Below are positions 34,971-42,485 of a stretch of 64,000 bases of DNA, one piece after another. The translations under genes were made by a program, and so were the position numbers. The notes beneath the pieces are model-generated. The model saw only the letters and a program-made list of their open reading frames with translations, was not told where the DNA came from and searched no databases. Source of the stretch: Egaibacter sp046050465 (GTDB taxonomy: Bacteria; Pseudomonadota; Gammaproteobacteria; Burkholderiales; Burkholderiaceae_C); assembly GCA_046050465.1 (NCBI GenBank), contig JBJOPS010000028.1, positions 1-64,000 on the forward strand, read 5' to 3'. Position 1 is the first letter of the stretch. Every line of letters starts with the position of its first letter.

Positions 34971-35288
34971 CTAATGCAGTACCTGAAACCGCCCCTCGGG
35001 GCTGCTCTCGCCACAGGCCAGCCAAGGTTCCGCCAGATACCTGATTTGAGCGTCATTTTGCAAGATGCGTTCCATGATGCGCACCTTCTCCATACCGTGC
35101 TCTGGCAATAGCGCTTCACCACAAGATTTGCGACAAAGCTGCCCTATCAGCACCGCACAAATACCTTCTAAACGCGTCACCCCATCCCAGTCTGCCATGC
35201 GCGCGGCATCCAGCATCATGGCGCTGCCCTTCTCAATGGCCTTGTAGTAATCGATCAGCATCCAATACGCTTTCATACGCTTGCCCAT
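34971..35288 (-). CDS. fliT: Flagellar protein FliT family (export chaperone / FlhDC antagonist)
   Basis: About 105 residues, all helical. The pattern MLDAARMADWDGVTRLEGICAVLIGQL, EKVRIMERILQNDAQIRYLAEPWL fits the FliT family, which chaperones the cap protein FliD and in enterobacteria inhibits FlhD4C2. The start is ATG 35288 or ATG 35276; neither has a clear ribosome-binding site. It is divergent from flhD about 200 bases away, an informative position for an FlhDC antagonist. fliD and fliS are not present here. Confidence 0.75.
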   Translation of the reverse strand: MGKRMKAYWMLIDYYKAIEKGSAMMLDAARMADWDGVTRLEGICAVLIGQLCRKSCGEALLPEHGMEKVRIMERILQNDAQIRYLAEPWLACGESSPEGRFQVLH

Positions 35289-35351
35289 GCAATCAGGGCA
35301 CTTTGATATTGTTTTCGGATGAACCTGTTTAAAACTTGAGGAAATGTTTCA

Positions 35352-35370
35352 TGTAGGAGTTCCCCTTACA
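35352..35370. promoter_or_regulatory. TAGGAG-TT-CCCCTTA inverted repeat upstream of flhD
   Basis: TGTAGGAGTTCCCCTTACA is an imperfect palindrome in the fliT-flhD intergenic region. It resembles sites at 37534-37550, 45638-45656 and 54260-54277, each with a core of TAGGRNTTTCCC type. It may bind a NarL/LuxR-type regulator; this is inference. Confidence 0.4.
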
Positions 35371-35486
35371 AAAGTCGGCTATATGCCTACAAGACGTACA
35401 GCCCATTTCGTATTCAAGTTTCCACGGTATCCACGCAGAATGGAATCAATGCCATCCAGACAGATAACAACACTCAGGAGCCCTGT

Positions 35487-35813
35487 ATGACCAATGAGCA
35501 ACTTGCCGCCGACATTCGAGATGCCAACGTAACTTACCTTATGTTGGCCCAGAACCTGATTCGCCAGGACAAAGCCGAAGCGCTTTTCCGACTCGGCCTG
35601 TCTGAAGATGCAGCCGACTTGTTGATAGCGCTCTCACCGGCACAAATTCTAAAAATCGCTGCCGGCAATATGCTGCTATGCCGGTTTCGTATTGACGATG
35701 CGATGGTATGGAATCTGTTGACCAACCACAGCACCAAAAAAGTAGATAGCGATGCAGCAACAAAGCTGCACGCCAGCATTCTGATGGCCGGCAAATTTGC
35801 CCAATCCATTTGA
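35487..35813 (+). CDS. flhD: Flagellar transcriptional activator FlhD
   Basis: A 108-residue partner of FlhC in the FlhD4C2 master activator of flagellar genes. It matches FlhD along its length: LAADIRDANVTYLMLAQNLIRQDKAEALFRLGLSED, then the C-terminal GNMLLCRFRIDD with the conserved cysteine of the dimer interface. It is followed by flhC after 49 bases. The start follows an AGGAG about 10 bases upstream. Confidence 0.95.
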   Translation: MTNEQLAADIRDANVTYLMLAQNLIRQDKAEALFRLGLSEDAADLLIALSPAQILKIAAGNMLLCRFRIDDAMVWNLLTNHSTKKVDSDAATKLHASILMAGKFAQSI

Positions 35814-35862
35814 CATACGCCTCATAAGTCTTCCCAGACCCGCATTAAACCCTGGAGTTCTC

Positions 35863-36399
35863 ATGGTTGCAAAAAGTGTTCTCAACGATTCAAGACAAAT
35901 TGAACGAGCTGCGTGCCTTATCCAAATGGGTGCCAGGTTGCAGGTTCTGGAAAGTGAAACCGATCTATCCTACGAACGCCTTTTGCGGCTCTACAAAGAA
36001 GTCGCAGGTCGATCTCCATCAAAAGGGCAACTGCCCTTTTCTACCGACTGGTTCCTGACCTGGCAACCCAACATACACGCCTCACTATTTCTGAACACCT
36101 ATGAGTACCTTACCAAGGTCAGCGTGATGGATGATATTGATGCCGTGATGAAGGCATTCCATCTGTATAGCGAACAAGTCGCGTCATGTGGCGTGGAGCC
36201 GCTGCTTTCAATCACTCGTGCGTGGCGTCTGGTGAAATTCATTGACAGCAACATGCTGACCATGACGAAATGCTCCCGCTGCGGTGGGCACTTTGTTTCC
36301 GAGGCTTATGAAAACCCCCGTCACTTTGTGTGCGGCCTGTGTGAGCCGCCGGCTCGCGCAGGGAAAAGTGGTGGCGCGGGAAACATTCATCTGCATTAG
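35863..36399 (+). CDS. flhC: Flagellar transcriptional activator FlhC
   Basis: A 178-residue protein with the FlhC zinc site of four cysteines: KCSRCGGHF and VCGLCEPP in the C-terminal third. The N-terminal half has SRQIERAACLIQMGARLQVLE and LRLYKEVAGRSPSKGQLPFSTDWF. The start ATG 35863 follows TGGAG. In most betaproteobacteria motA, motB and che genes follow; here the next gene is hydroxypyruvate isomerase, so the flagellar cluster ends abruptly. Confidence 0.96.
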   Translation: MVAKSVLNDSRQIERAACLIQMGARLQVLESETDLSYERLLRLYKEVAGRSPSKGQLPFSTDWFLTWQPNIHASLFLNTYEYLTKVSVMDDIDAVMKAFHLYSEQVASCGVEPLLSITRAWRLVKFIDSNMLTMTKCSRCGGHFVSEAYENPRHFVCGLCEPPARAGKSGGAGNIHLH

Positions 36400-36733
36400 G
36401 CACTACGGCGAGTTCACACCGGGCCTGTTGTGGCTCCGCGTAGCTACAGAACCAAAGAATCGGTGACACATGATGCGTGTGGAAACCGTGAAACTGGTGA
36501 ACGCGATGAACGTTGCAAGCCGCCAGCAGCTGGTACGGGCAGGCCCATGAGCCTCTAAACCGCTATATAATTAATAGCTACAAACTCATATTTTATAAGG
36601 GCCAAGATTCAATTTGGCACTTATTTTGGGTGCAATCAACTCTTGAGCAGCGTTTCCCCGGATGGTCGACAGGGCATGGAGCGGGCGGACCGGCTCGAGT
36701 AACCTCGTCACCTGATCACCAAGGAACTAGAAG
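36400..36733. other. Gene-free stretch between flhC and hyi, with one repeat A copy
   Basis: No convincing gene. A 26-codon open stretch beginning with ATG at about 36470 has no recognisable similarity. The repeat A copy at 36561-36621 occupies the middle. This is where the flagellar block stops, so it may mark an old rearrangement. Confidence 0.4.
36561..36621 (-). repeat. Dispersed repeat family A, intergenic copy between flhC and hyi
   Basis: On the minus strand it reads TGCCAAATTGAATCTTGGCC, CTTATAAAATATGAG, TTTGTAGCTATTAATTATATAGC, matching the family order (GGCC, CCTTGT-like, AATATG, TAGCTATT hairpin). Confidence 0.7.
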
Positions 36734-37510
36734 ATGCCGCGATTTGCCGCCAATTTGTCCATGCTGTTCACCGAACTGCCGTTCATGGAGCGCTTTGCCG
36801 CGGCCAGAACTGCCGGGTTCGATGCGGTGGAGTATTGGTTCCCCTATGCGTTTGACAAGGCCGCCCTGGCAAAGGCCCTCAAAACCAACGACCTCAAACA
36901 AGTGCTGCACAACCTGCCCGTCGGCAACTGGGATGCGGGGGACCGCGGTATGGCGTGCGACCCGGCCCGCGTGGACGAGTTTCGCTCTGGCGTGGCACTG
37001 GGCATTGAATATGCCACCGCACTGGGATGCCCCCAGCTCAACTGCCTGGCAGGCAAGTTGCCTTCGGGCGTGAGTACGGACCAGGCTCGCACCACCCTGG
37101 TTGCCAACCTGGCCTTCGCGGCAAAAAAGCTCAAGATGGCCGGTTTGCGCTTGCTCCTGGAGCCGATCAATTACTTCGACGTTCCAGACTTCTTTGTGAA
37201 CCACACCGATCAGGCTGCTGCAATTCAGGACGAAGTGGGCAGTGACAACCTGTTCATCCAATATGACATTTATCATGCACAGCGCATGGAAGGCGAGCTG
37301 GGCAACACGCTCAAAAACAACCTGGCCCGCATTGGCCACATTCAGCTGGCCGACAACCCGGGCCGTAACGAGCCTGGCACCGGTGAAATCAACTACCTGT
37401 GGCTTTTCAGACACATTGATGCCATTGGGTATGCCGGGTGGGTTGGATGTGAATACAAGCCTGTAGCCCATACGGCTGATGGTCTGGGCTGGATCAAGGC
37501 TCTGCACTGA
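36734..37510 (+). CDS. hyi: Hydroxypyruvate isomerase
   Basis: A 258-residue xylose-isomerase-like TIM barrel interconverting hydroxypyruvate and tartronate semialdehyde. Family features include MPRFAANLSMLFTELPFMERF, GFDAVEYWFPY, LEPINYFDVPDFFV, QYDIYHAQRMEGEL, HIQLADNPGRNEPGTGEI and WVGCEYKP with the metal-binding glutamates. The ATG follows AAGGA. It usually sits with gcl and glxR in a glyoxylate operon; here it is alone. It would work with glycerate kinase at 17.3 kb in using purine-derived glyoxylate. Confidence 0.95.
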   Translation: MPRFAANLSMLFTELPFMERFAAARTAGFDAVEYWFPYAFDKAALAKALKTNDLKQVLHNLPVGNWDAGDRGMACDPARVDEFRSGVALGIEYATALGCPQLNCLAGKLPSGVSTDQARTTLVANLAFAAKKLKMAGLRLLLEPINYFDVPDFFVNHTDQAAAIQDEVGSDNLFIQYDIYHAQRMEGELGNTLKNNLARIGHIQLADNPGRNEPGTGEINYLWLFRHIDAIGYAGWVGCEYKPVAHTADGLGWIKALH

Positions 37511-37533
37511 GCACACAAATCTCCAGCCGGGAT

Positions 37534-37550
37534 ACTAGGGTTTCCCGCGA
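37534..37550. promoter_or_regulatory. TAGGG-TTTCCCGCGA motif upstream of the NMT1-type ABC operon
   Basis: ACTAGGGTTTCCCGCGA lies in the hyi-importer gap. It shares the core with sites at 35352, 45638 and 54260. It may instead belong to the hyi 3' end. Role inferred only. Confidence 0.35.
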
Positions 37551-37589
37551 TGATCGCGGTGAAAGTAGGCGCGCATAATCTGTACGCAC

Positions 37590-37605
37590 AAGTTGTATAC
37601 CCTTT
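37590..37605. promoter_or_regulatory. Candidate GntR operator upstream of the NMT1-type ABC importer
   Basis: AAGTTGTATACCCTTT matches the gntR/uraH palindrome AAAGTGTATACACTTT in 13 of 16 positions, including the full TGTATAC core. It lies about 100 bases before the binding-protein gene. Confidence 0.5.
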
Positions 37606-37703
37606 TGAATGAATCAAGTACACCAGGATGCCTGATTTTGGCATTTTTGCTTTTTTCTTCATGCGCGTAAATTGTTACCTTTATCCATTCCGACGGAGTT
37701 TTC

Positions 37704-38732
37704 ATGAACAAGCGTTCTTTGCTTAAGGCTACGGCTGTATTGACCCTGACAGCTGCCGCGGGTGTTGCCCACGCACAAGTGACCCCCATCAAGTTTCAGC
37801 TGGATTGGCGTTTTGAAGGCCCGGCTGCCCTGTTTCTGACCCCCGCGGCCAAAGGCTATTTCAAGGACGCCAGGCTGGACGTCACCATTGACGCAGGCAA
37901 CGGCTCCGGTGGCACAGTCACCCGCGTGGCATCAGGTGCCTATGACATCGGTTTTGCCGATATGGCCGCGCTGATGGAGTTCCACGCCAACAATGTCGAT
38001 GCAGCCAATAAACCCGTCGCCATCATGATGGTTTACAACGACACCCCCGCATCGGTAATGGCTCTCAAGAAGTCCGGCATCAAGACGCCGGCCGACCTGA
38101 ATGGCAAAAAGCTCGGCGCTCCCGTTTTTGACGCCGGCCGCCGTGCCTTCCCGATCTTTGCCAAGGTCAACAACGTCACGGGCGTTCAGTGGACCGCCAT
38201 GGACCCGCCTTTGCGTGAAACCATGCTGGCCCGCGGGGATGTGGATGCCATCACGGGCTTCACTTTTACCTCGCTGCTCAACCTGGAAGCACGTGGCGTA
38301 AAAGCCGAAGATGTGGTGGTGCTGCAGTACCCCGACTACGGTGTCAAACTGTACGGCAACGCCATCATCGCCTCTCCAAAAATGATCAAGGAGAACCCGG
38401 CCGCCGTCAAAGCCTTTCTGGCAGCATTCACCAAGGGCATGAAAGATGTGATCGGTAACCCTGCAGCATCGATCCAGGACGTCAAAGCACGAGACGGCAT
38501 CATCAATGTCGAGCTGGAAACCCGCCGCCTCAAGCTGGCGATTGACACCGTGATCAACAGTGCCAATGCCCGCGCAGAAGGCTTTGGCCAGATCAACCCC
38601 GGTCGCCTGTCGCTGATGGCGTCGCAGGTATCGGACGCCTTCAACACAAAAAGCCGGGTAAATCCGGACGCAGTGTGGAATGGCTCTTTCCTGCCGGCCA
38701 AGGCCGAACTGAACGTTTTGCCGAAGAAATAA
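37704..38732 (+). CDS. ABC transporter substrate-binding protein, NMT1/THI5-like
   Basis: A 342-residue periplasmic protein with a Sec signal (MNKRSLLK, hydrophobic core, AHA cleavage near residue 24). The mature part shows the NMT1/SsuA pattern: KFQLDWRFEGPAALFLTPAAKGYFKDARLDVTI, ASGAYDIGFADMAALMEF and GKKLGAPVFDAGRRAFP. The family binds pyrimidines, thiamin precursors, sulfonates or other small ligands. The neighbouring operator related to the purine GntR site suggests a purine or ureide ligand; this is inference. First of a three-gene importer operon. Confidence 0.88.
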   Translation: MNKRSLLKATAVLTLTAAAGVAHAQVTPIKFQLDWRFEGPAALFLTPAAKGYFKDARLDVTIDAGNGSGGTVTRVASGAYDIGFADMAALMEFHANNVDAANKPVAIMMVYNDTPASVMALKKSGIKTPADLNGKKLGAPVFDAGRRAFPIFAKVNNVTGVQWTAMDPPLRETMLARGDVDAITGFTFTSLLNLEARGVKAEDVVVLQYPDYGVKLYGNAIIASPKMIKENPAAVKAFLAAFTKGMKDVIGNPAASIQDVKARDGIINVELETRRLKLAIDTVINSANARAEGFGQINPGRLSLMASQVSDAFNTKSRVNPDAVWNGSFLPAKAELNVLPKK

Positions 38733-38733
38733 G

Positions 38734-39567
38734 ATGACCGACAAGCTGCAGCCGTGGTTTGTTGATTTTCAGGACGTCTGGCTCGCCTACAACGAAGAGC
38801 TGCTGCGGCAGAACCACTTTGCGGTGGAGGCCATCGACCTGAAGGTACGGCAAGGCGAATTCATTGCCATCGTCGGGCCTTCAGGCTGTGGCAAATCGAC
38901 GTTCATGAAACTCACAACCGGGCTGAAGATGCCTTCAAAAGGCAGGATTCTGATCGACAGCCAGCCTGTGACGGGGCCGCTCAAGATTTCCGGCATGGCT
39001 TTTCAGGCGCCTTCGCTGTTGCCCTGGCGCACGACGGTGGACAACGTCTTGTTGCCGCTGGAAATTGTGGAGCCCTATCGCAGCAGCTTCAAGGCCAAAC
39101 GAAAAGAGTATGAAGAGCGCGCACGCAAACTGCTTCAAAAAGTAGGCCTGGGTGGCTATGAGGACCAGTTTCCATGGCAGCTGTCAGGTGGCATGCAGCA
39201 ACGCGCCAGCATCTGCCGTGCGCTGATTCACGAGCCCAAAATGCTGCTGCTGGACGAGCCTTTTGGCGCCCTGGATGCCTTCACCCGTGAAGAGTTGTGG
39301 TGCATTTTGCGTGACCTGTGGACCGAACAGCAGTTCAACGTGATTCTGGTCACACACGATCTGCGCGAGTCGGTGTTTCTGGCCGACACCGTGTACGTGA
39401 TGAGCAAAAGCCCGGGCCGCTTCGTGGTGAAAAAAGAGATCGACTTGCCACGCCCACGTGATCTGGAAGTGACCTACACCAAAGAGTTCACCGACATCGT
39501 TCATGAACTACGCAGTCATATTGGTGCCATGCGCAAACCTGCTGCAACAACCGGAGTCATCGCATGA
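38734..39567 (+). CDS. ABC transporter ATP-binding protein (SsuB/TauB class)
   Basis: A 277-residue ATPase: Walker A GPSGCGKST, Q-loop QAPSLLPWRT, signature LSGGMQQRASICRALI, Walker B LLLDEPFGALD and the switch histidine in VTHDLRE. It starts one base after the binding-protein stop and its stop overlaps the permease start (ATGA), so the three genes are one operon. It energises uptake of the ligand bound by the upstream protein. Confidence 0.92.
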   Translation: MTDKLQPWFVDFQDVWLAYNEELLRQNHFAVEAIDLKVRQGEFIAIVGPSGCGKSTFMKLTTGLKMPSKGRILIDSQPVTGPLKISGMAFQAPSLLPWRTTVDNVLLPLEIVEPYRSSFKAKRKEYEERARKLLQKVGLGGYEDQFPWQLSGGMQQRASICRALIHEPKMLLLDEPFGALDAFTREELWCILRDLWTEQQFNVILVTHDLRESVFLADTVYVMSKSPGRFVVKKEIDLPRPRDLEVTYTKEFTDIVHELRSHIGAMRKPAATTGVIA

Positions 39568-40331
39568 ACAAGAAGCAGACTGAACGATGGGCCCCCGTGG
39601 TATTGGCCTTTGTTGTACTGATGATCTGGCAGTTGGTTTGCACCGTGTTGCGGATACCGGAGTTCCTCTTTCCCGGTCCGATAGCGATAGGACAGTCCAT
39701 GGCCGAGTTTGCAGCGCCATTGGCGCAGGCCGGATGGAAAACCTTCTGGGTCACCATGGTCGGATTCGGGCTGTCTATCCTGGTTGGTGTGCTTTTGGGG
39801 TTTCTGGTAGGGTCATCGCGGCTGGCGTATGCAGCGGTCTATCCATTGCTGGTCGCGTTCAATGCCGTGCCAAAGGCAGCGATCGTCCCCATTTTGATTG
39901 TCTGGTTTGGTATTGGCATTGGGCCAGGCATCCTGACCGCATTTCTGATCTCGTTTTTTCCGATCACAGTCAACATTGCCACGGGTCTTGCCACGCTGGA
40001 GCCCGAACTGGAAGATGTACTGCGGGTGCTGGGCGCCAAGCGGTGGGATGTGCTGGTAAAGGTAGGGCTGCCGCGCTCATTGCCCTATTTTTTTGCATCA
40101 CTCAAGATCGCGATCACACTGGCCTTCGTGGGCACCGTGCTGGCCGAAATGACGGCCGGTGATTCCGGCATTGGCTACCTGATGCAAAGCGCCGGCTCGT
40201 CACAACGCCTCTCGCTGGCGTTTGCAGGGCTGGTAGTTATCGGCGCAATGGCAATGGCCATGTATGAGTTGTTCAGCTACATTGAAAAGCACACGACCGG
40301 ATGGGCCCACCGTGGTTCTCAAGGTAGCTAA
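39564..40331 (+). CDS. ABC transporter permease (SsuC/TauC class)
   Basis: A 255-residue inner-membrane permease with about six helices. The EAA loop is visible as LEDVLRVLGAKRWDVLVKVGLPRSLPYFFASLKI, followed by AFVGTVLAEMTAGDSGIGYLM. It overlaps the ATPase gene by four bases. Its 3' end converges on the PEP-CTERM gene 13 bases away. Confidence 0.92.
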   Translation: MNKKQTERWAPVVLAFVVLMIWQLVCTVLRIPEFLFPGPIAIGQSMAEFAAPLAQAGWKTFWVTMVGFGLSILVGVLLGFLVGSSRLAYAAVYPLLVAFNAVPKAAIVPILIVWFGIGIGPGILTAFLISFFPITVNIATGLATLEPELEDVLRVLGAKRWDVLVKVGLPRSLPYFFASLKIAITLAFVGTVLAEMTAGDSGIGYLMQSAGSSQRLSLAFAGLVVIGAMAMAMYELFSYIEKHTTGWAHRGSQGS

Positions 40332-40343
40332 AAAAGTGGGGGA

Positions 40344-40694
40344 TTATCCCCGGTTTTTGCGCCGACGAATAACTGCGCCCATCAGCCCCACTCCAGCAAG
40401 CATCATGGCGTATGTCTCAGGCTCAGGAACAGCAGATACGGGATGCGGCCGGGCTGCTGCCACCCAAGCATTGGCAGTGACACCATTCCAGTTATGACCA
40501 TTTGACTGAGAAGAACCGAAACTGCTGGAACTAGCAAAAGCTGAAGTCGAAGAAGCTGAAGTCGATGACCCGCTTGCAAACGACGTATTGGTATTGCGGT
40601 TCTGAGCGCTGCTGCTGCTAAAGCTCTGCGCTCCGGCCGCAAACCCGGTAACCAGTCCGACAACTGTCAGTGCACATTTAAATACTTTGTTCAT
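40344..40694 (-). CDS. Ser-rich PEP-CTERM sorting-domain protein
   Basis: A 116-residue exported protein: signal peptide (MNKVFKCALTVVGLVTGFAAGAQS), a low-complexity Ser/Asn/Ala region and a C-terminal sorting signal VPEPETYAMMLAGVGLMGAVIRRRK (PEP motif, helix, basic tail) as recognised by exosortase. ATG 40694 follows GGGAGAT. Such proteins are cleaved by exosortase and associate with extracellular polysaccharide. The exosortase is not in the window, but EpsA at 28.5 kb fits the same system. A long inverted repeat lies 43 bases upstream. Confidence 0.88.
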   Translation of the reverse strand: MNKVFKCALTVVGLVTGFAAGAQSFSSSSAQNRNTNTSFASGSSTSASSTSAFASSSSFGSSQSNGHNWNGVTANAWVAAARPHPVSAVPEPETYAMMLAGVGLMGAVIRRRKNRG

Positions 40695-40736
40695 TACAAA
40701 TCTCCCAAGGTGAGTTACAGAAAGTTACTGATTATG

Positions 40737-40800
40737 TGGCGCCCTCAATCGCACGGGCAATAGTCCGTTCGGACTATTGCCCGTGCGATTGAGGGCGCCA
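40737..40800. repeat. Perfect 31-bp inverted repeat with 2-base spacer
   Basis: The left arm 40737-40767 and the right arm 40770-40800 are exact reverse complements over 31 bases (ends TGGCGCCCTCAATCG and CGATTGAGGGCGCCA), separated by TT. It lies between the PEP-CTERM gene and the ahcY riboswitch. It would form a very stable cruciform or RNA hairpin. No T-tract follows on either side. Confidence 0.9.
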
Positions 40801-40845
40801 GCCCGATGATTCGCGCCGGCATGGGTCATACGGCTTGCTTGAACT

Positions 40846-40851
40846 TATAAT
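40846..40851 (+). promoter_or_regulatory. -10 box of the ahcY promoter
   Basis: A perfect TATAAT lies seven bases before the first riboswitch bases, placing the transcription start near 40858. The -35 region is weak. Confidence 0.6.
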
Positions 40852-40857
40852 GAGAAA

Positions 40858-40942
40858 GTCGAGGAGCGTTGCAGTTCATCATGGTGAACGAGGCTCGGCG
40901 CCAGTATTTCAACGAGGAAATGCTTTTCAACTGCGCTCACCC
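40858..40942 (+). ncRNA. S-adenosylhomocysteine (SAH) riboswitch upstream of ahcY
   Basis: The conserved opening GAGGAGCGTTGCAGT is followed by a P2 hairpin (GTTCA/TGAAC), GAGGCTCGGC closing P1, and the 3' pseudoknot strand ACTGCGCTCAC. GAGCG at 40864-40868 pairs with CGCTC at 40934-40938, and GCAGT with ACTGC. This is the class known to switch on SAH hydrolase genes when SAH accumulates. It lies 83 bases before ahcY, as expected. Confidence 0.9.
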
Positions 40943-41024
40943 ACTGCTTTGTGAGGTGATGCCCTCCCCGGATACCGTCCACCTTGATGGCTAGTGGTTC
41001 TTAAATTTACCTTTGGAGTGAACC

Positions 41025-42473
41025 ATGAGTGCTGTTTTGAAATCCGCCCAGAAACAAGATTACGAAATTGCCGACCTGAGCCTTGCCGCCTGGGGCCGCA
41101 AAGAGTTGAACATTGCCCAGACCGAAATGCCCGGCCTGATGGCTATCCGCGAAGAATTCGCAAAGTCGCAGCCTTTGAAGGGTGCCCGCATCACCGGTTC
41201 GCTGCACATGACCATTCAAACCGGCGTGCTGGTCGAAACCCTGCAGGCGCTGGGCGCTCAGGTGCGTTGGGCTTCCTGCAATATCTTCTCGACCCAGGAT
41301 CACGCAGCCGCCGCTCTGGTTGCCGCCGGAACCCCGGTTTTTGCCTACAAGGGCGAGAACCTGACCGATTACTGGGATTACACCCATCGCATCTTCGAAT
41401 TTGGCCCCAAAGGCTCGAAAACCGAAGGTCCGAACATGATTCTGGATGATGGTGGCGACGCTACGTTGCTGATGCACCTCGGCGCCAAAGCTGAGAAAGA
41501 CATCAAGGTTCTCGCCAAGCCTGGGAGCGAAGAAGAAATCTGTCTGTTTGCTGCGATCAAGTCCAAGCTCAAGCTGGACCCGACATGGTACAGCCGCCGC
41601 CTGAAAAACATCATTGGCGTGACCGAAGAAACCACCACGGGCGTGCTGCGCCTGAACGAGATGTCCGCCAAGGGCACGCTGGCGTTTCGCGCCATCAACG
41701 TGAACGACTCGGTCACCAAGAGCAAGTTTGACAACCTGTATGGCTGCCGCGAATCGCTGGTGGACGCCATCAAGCGCGCCACCGACGTGATGGTGGCGGG
41801 CAAGGTGGCCGTGGTGGCCGGCTACGGCGACGTGGGCAAGGGCAGTGCCCAGGCCCTGCGGGCGCTGTCTGCCCAAGTGTGGGTGACGGAGATCGACCCC
41901 ATCAACGCCCTGCAGGCTGCCATGGAAGGCTACAAGGTCGTGACCATGGAATACGCGGCCGACAAGGCCGACATTTTTGTCTCGGCCACCGGCAACAAGA
42001 ACGTCATCACCTACAAGCACATGGCCGCCATGAAAGACCAGGCCATCGTCTGCAACATTGGTCACTTTGACAACGAGATCGACGTCGCATCGCTGGAAAA
42101 ACTCAAGTGGGAAGAGATCAAGCCGCAGGTGGACCACGTGATCTTCCCCAAGACCGGCAAAACGCCTGAAAAGCGCATCATTCTGCTGGCCAAGGGCCGT
42201 CTGGTGAACCTGGGCTGCGGCACCGGCCACCCCAGCTTTGTGATGTCGTCCAGCTTTGCCAACCAGACCATTGCGCAGATCGAACTGTTCACCAAGCCGA
42301 AAGAGTACAAGTCCGGCAAGGTGTATGTGCTGCCCAAGCACCTCGATGAGAAGGTCGCCCGCTTGCATCTGAAAAAAGTTGGCGCCATGCTGACGGAGCT
42401 CAGCGACGAGCAGGCCGCCTATATCGGCGTGAACAAGGCCGGGCCCTACAAGGCCCACACATACCGCTACTGA
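41025..42473 (+). CDS. ahcY: Adenosylhomocysteinase
   Basis: Hydrolyses S-adenosylhomocysteine to adenosine and homocysteine with bound NAD. The 482 residues show GARITGSLHMTIQTGVLVETL, ASCNIFSTQDHAAAAL, EETTTGVLRL, the NAD site VVAGYGDVGKGSAQAL, NIGHFDNEID and the C-terminal PYKAHTYRY ending. It is preceded by the SAH riboswitch and GGAG, and followed by tlyA and metF, the usual betaproteobacterial methyl-cycle order. Confidence 0.98.
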   Translation: MSAVLKSAQKQDYEIADLSLAAWGRKELNIAQTEMPGLMAIREEFAKSQPLKGARITGSLHMTIQTGVLVETLQALGAQVRWASCNIFSTQDHAAAALVAAGTPVFAYKGENLTDYWDYTHRIFEFGPKGSKTEGPNMILDDGGDATLLMHLGAKAEKDIKVLAKPGSEEEICLFAAIKSKLKLDPTWYSRRLKNIIGVTEETTTGVLRLNEMSAKGTLAFRAINVNDSVTKSKFDNLYGCRESLVDAIKRATDVMVAGKVAVVAGYGDVGKGSAQALRALSAQVWVTEIDPINALQAAMEGYKVVTMEYAADKADIFVSATGNKNVITYKHMAAMKDQAIVCNIGHFDNEIDVASLEKLKWEEIKPQVDHVIFPKTGKTPEKRIILLAKGRLVNLGCGTGHPSFVMSSSFANQTIAQIELFTKPKEYKSGKVYVLPKHLDEKVARLHLKKVGAMLTELSDEQAAYIGVNKAGPYKAHTYRY

Positions 42474-42485
42474 TCCGGTACCGGC

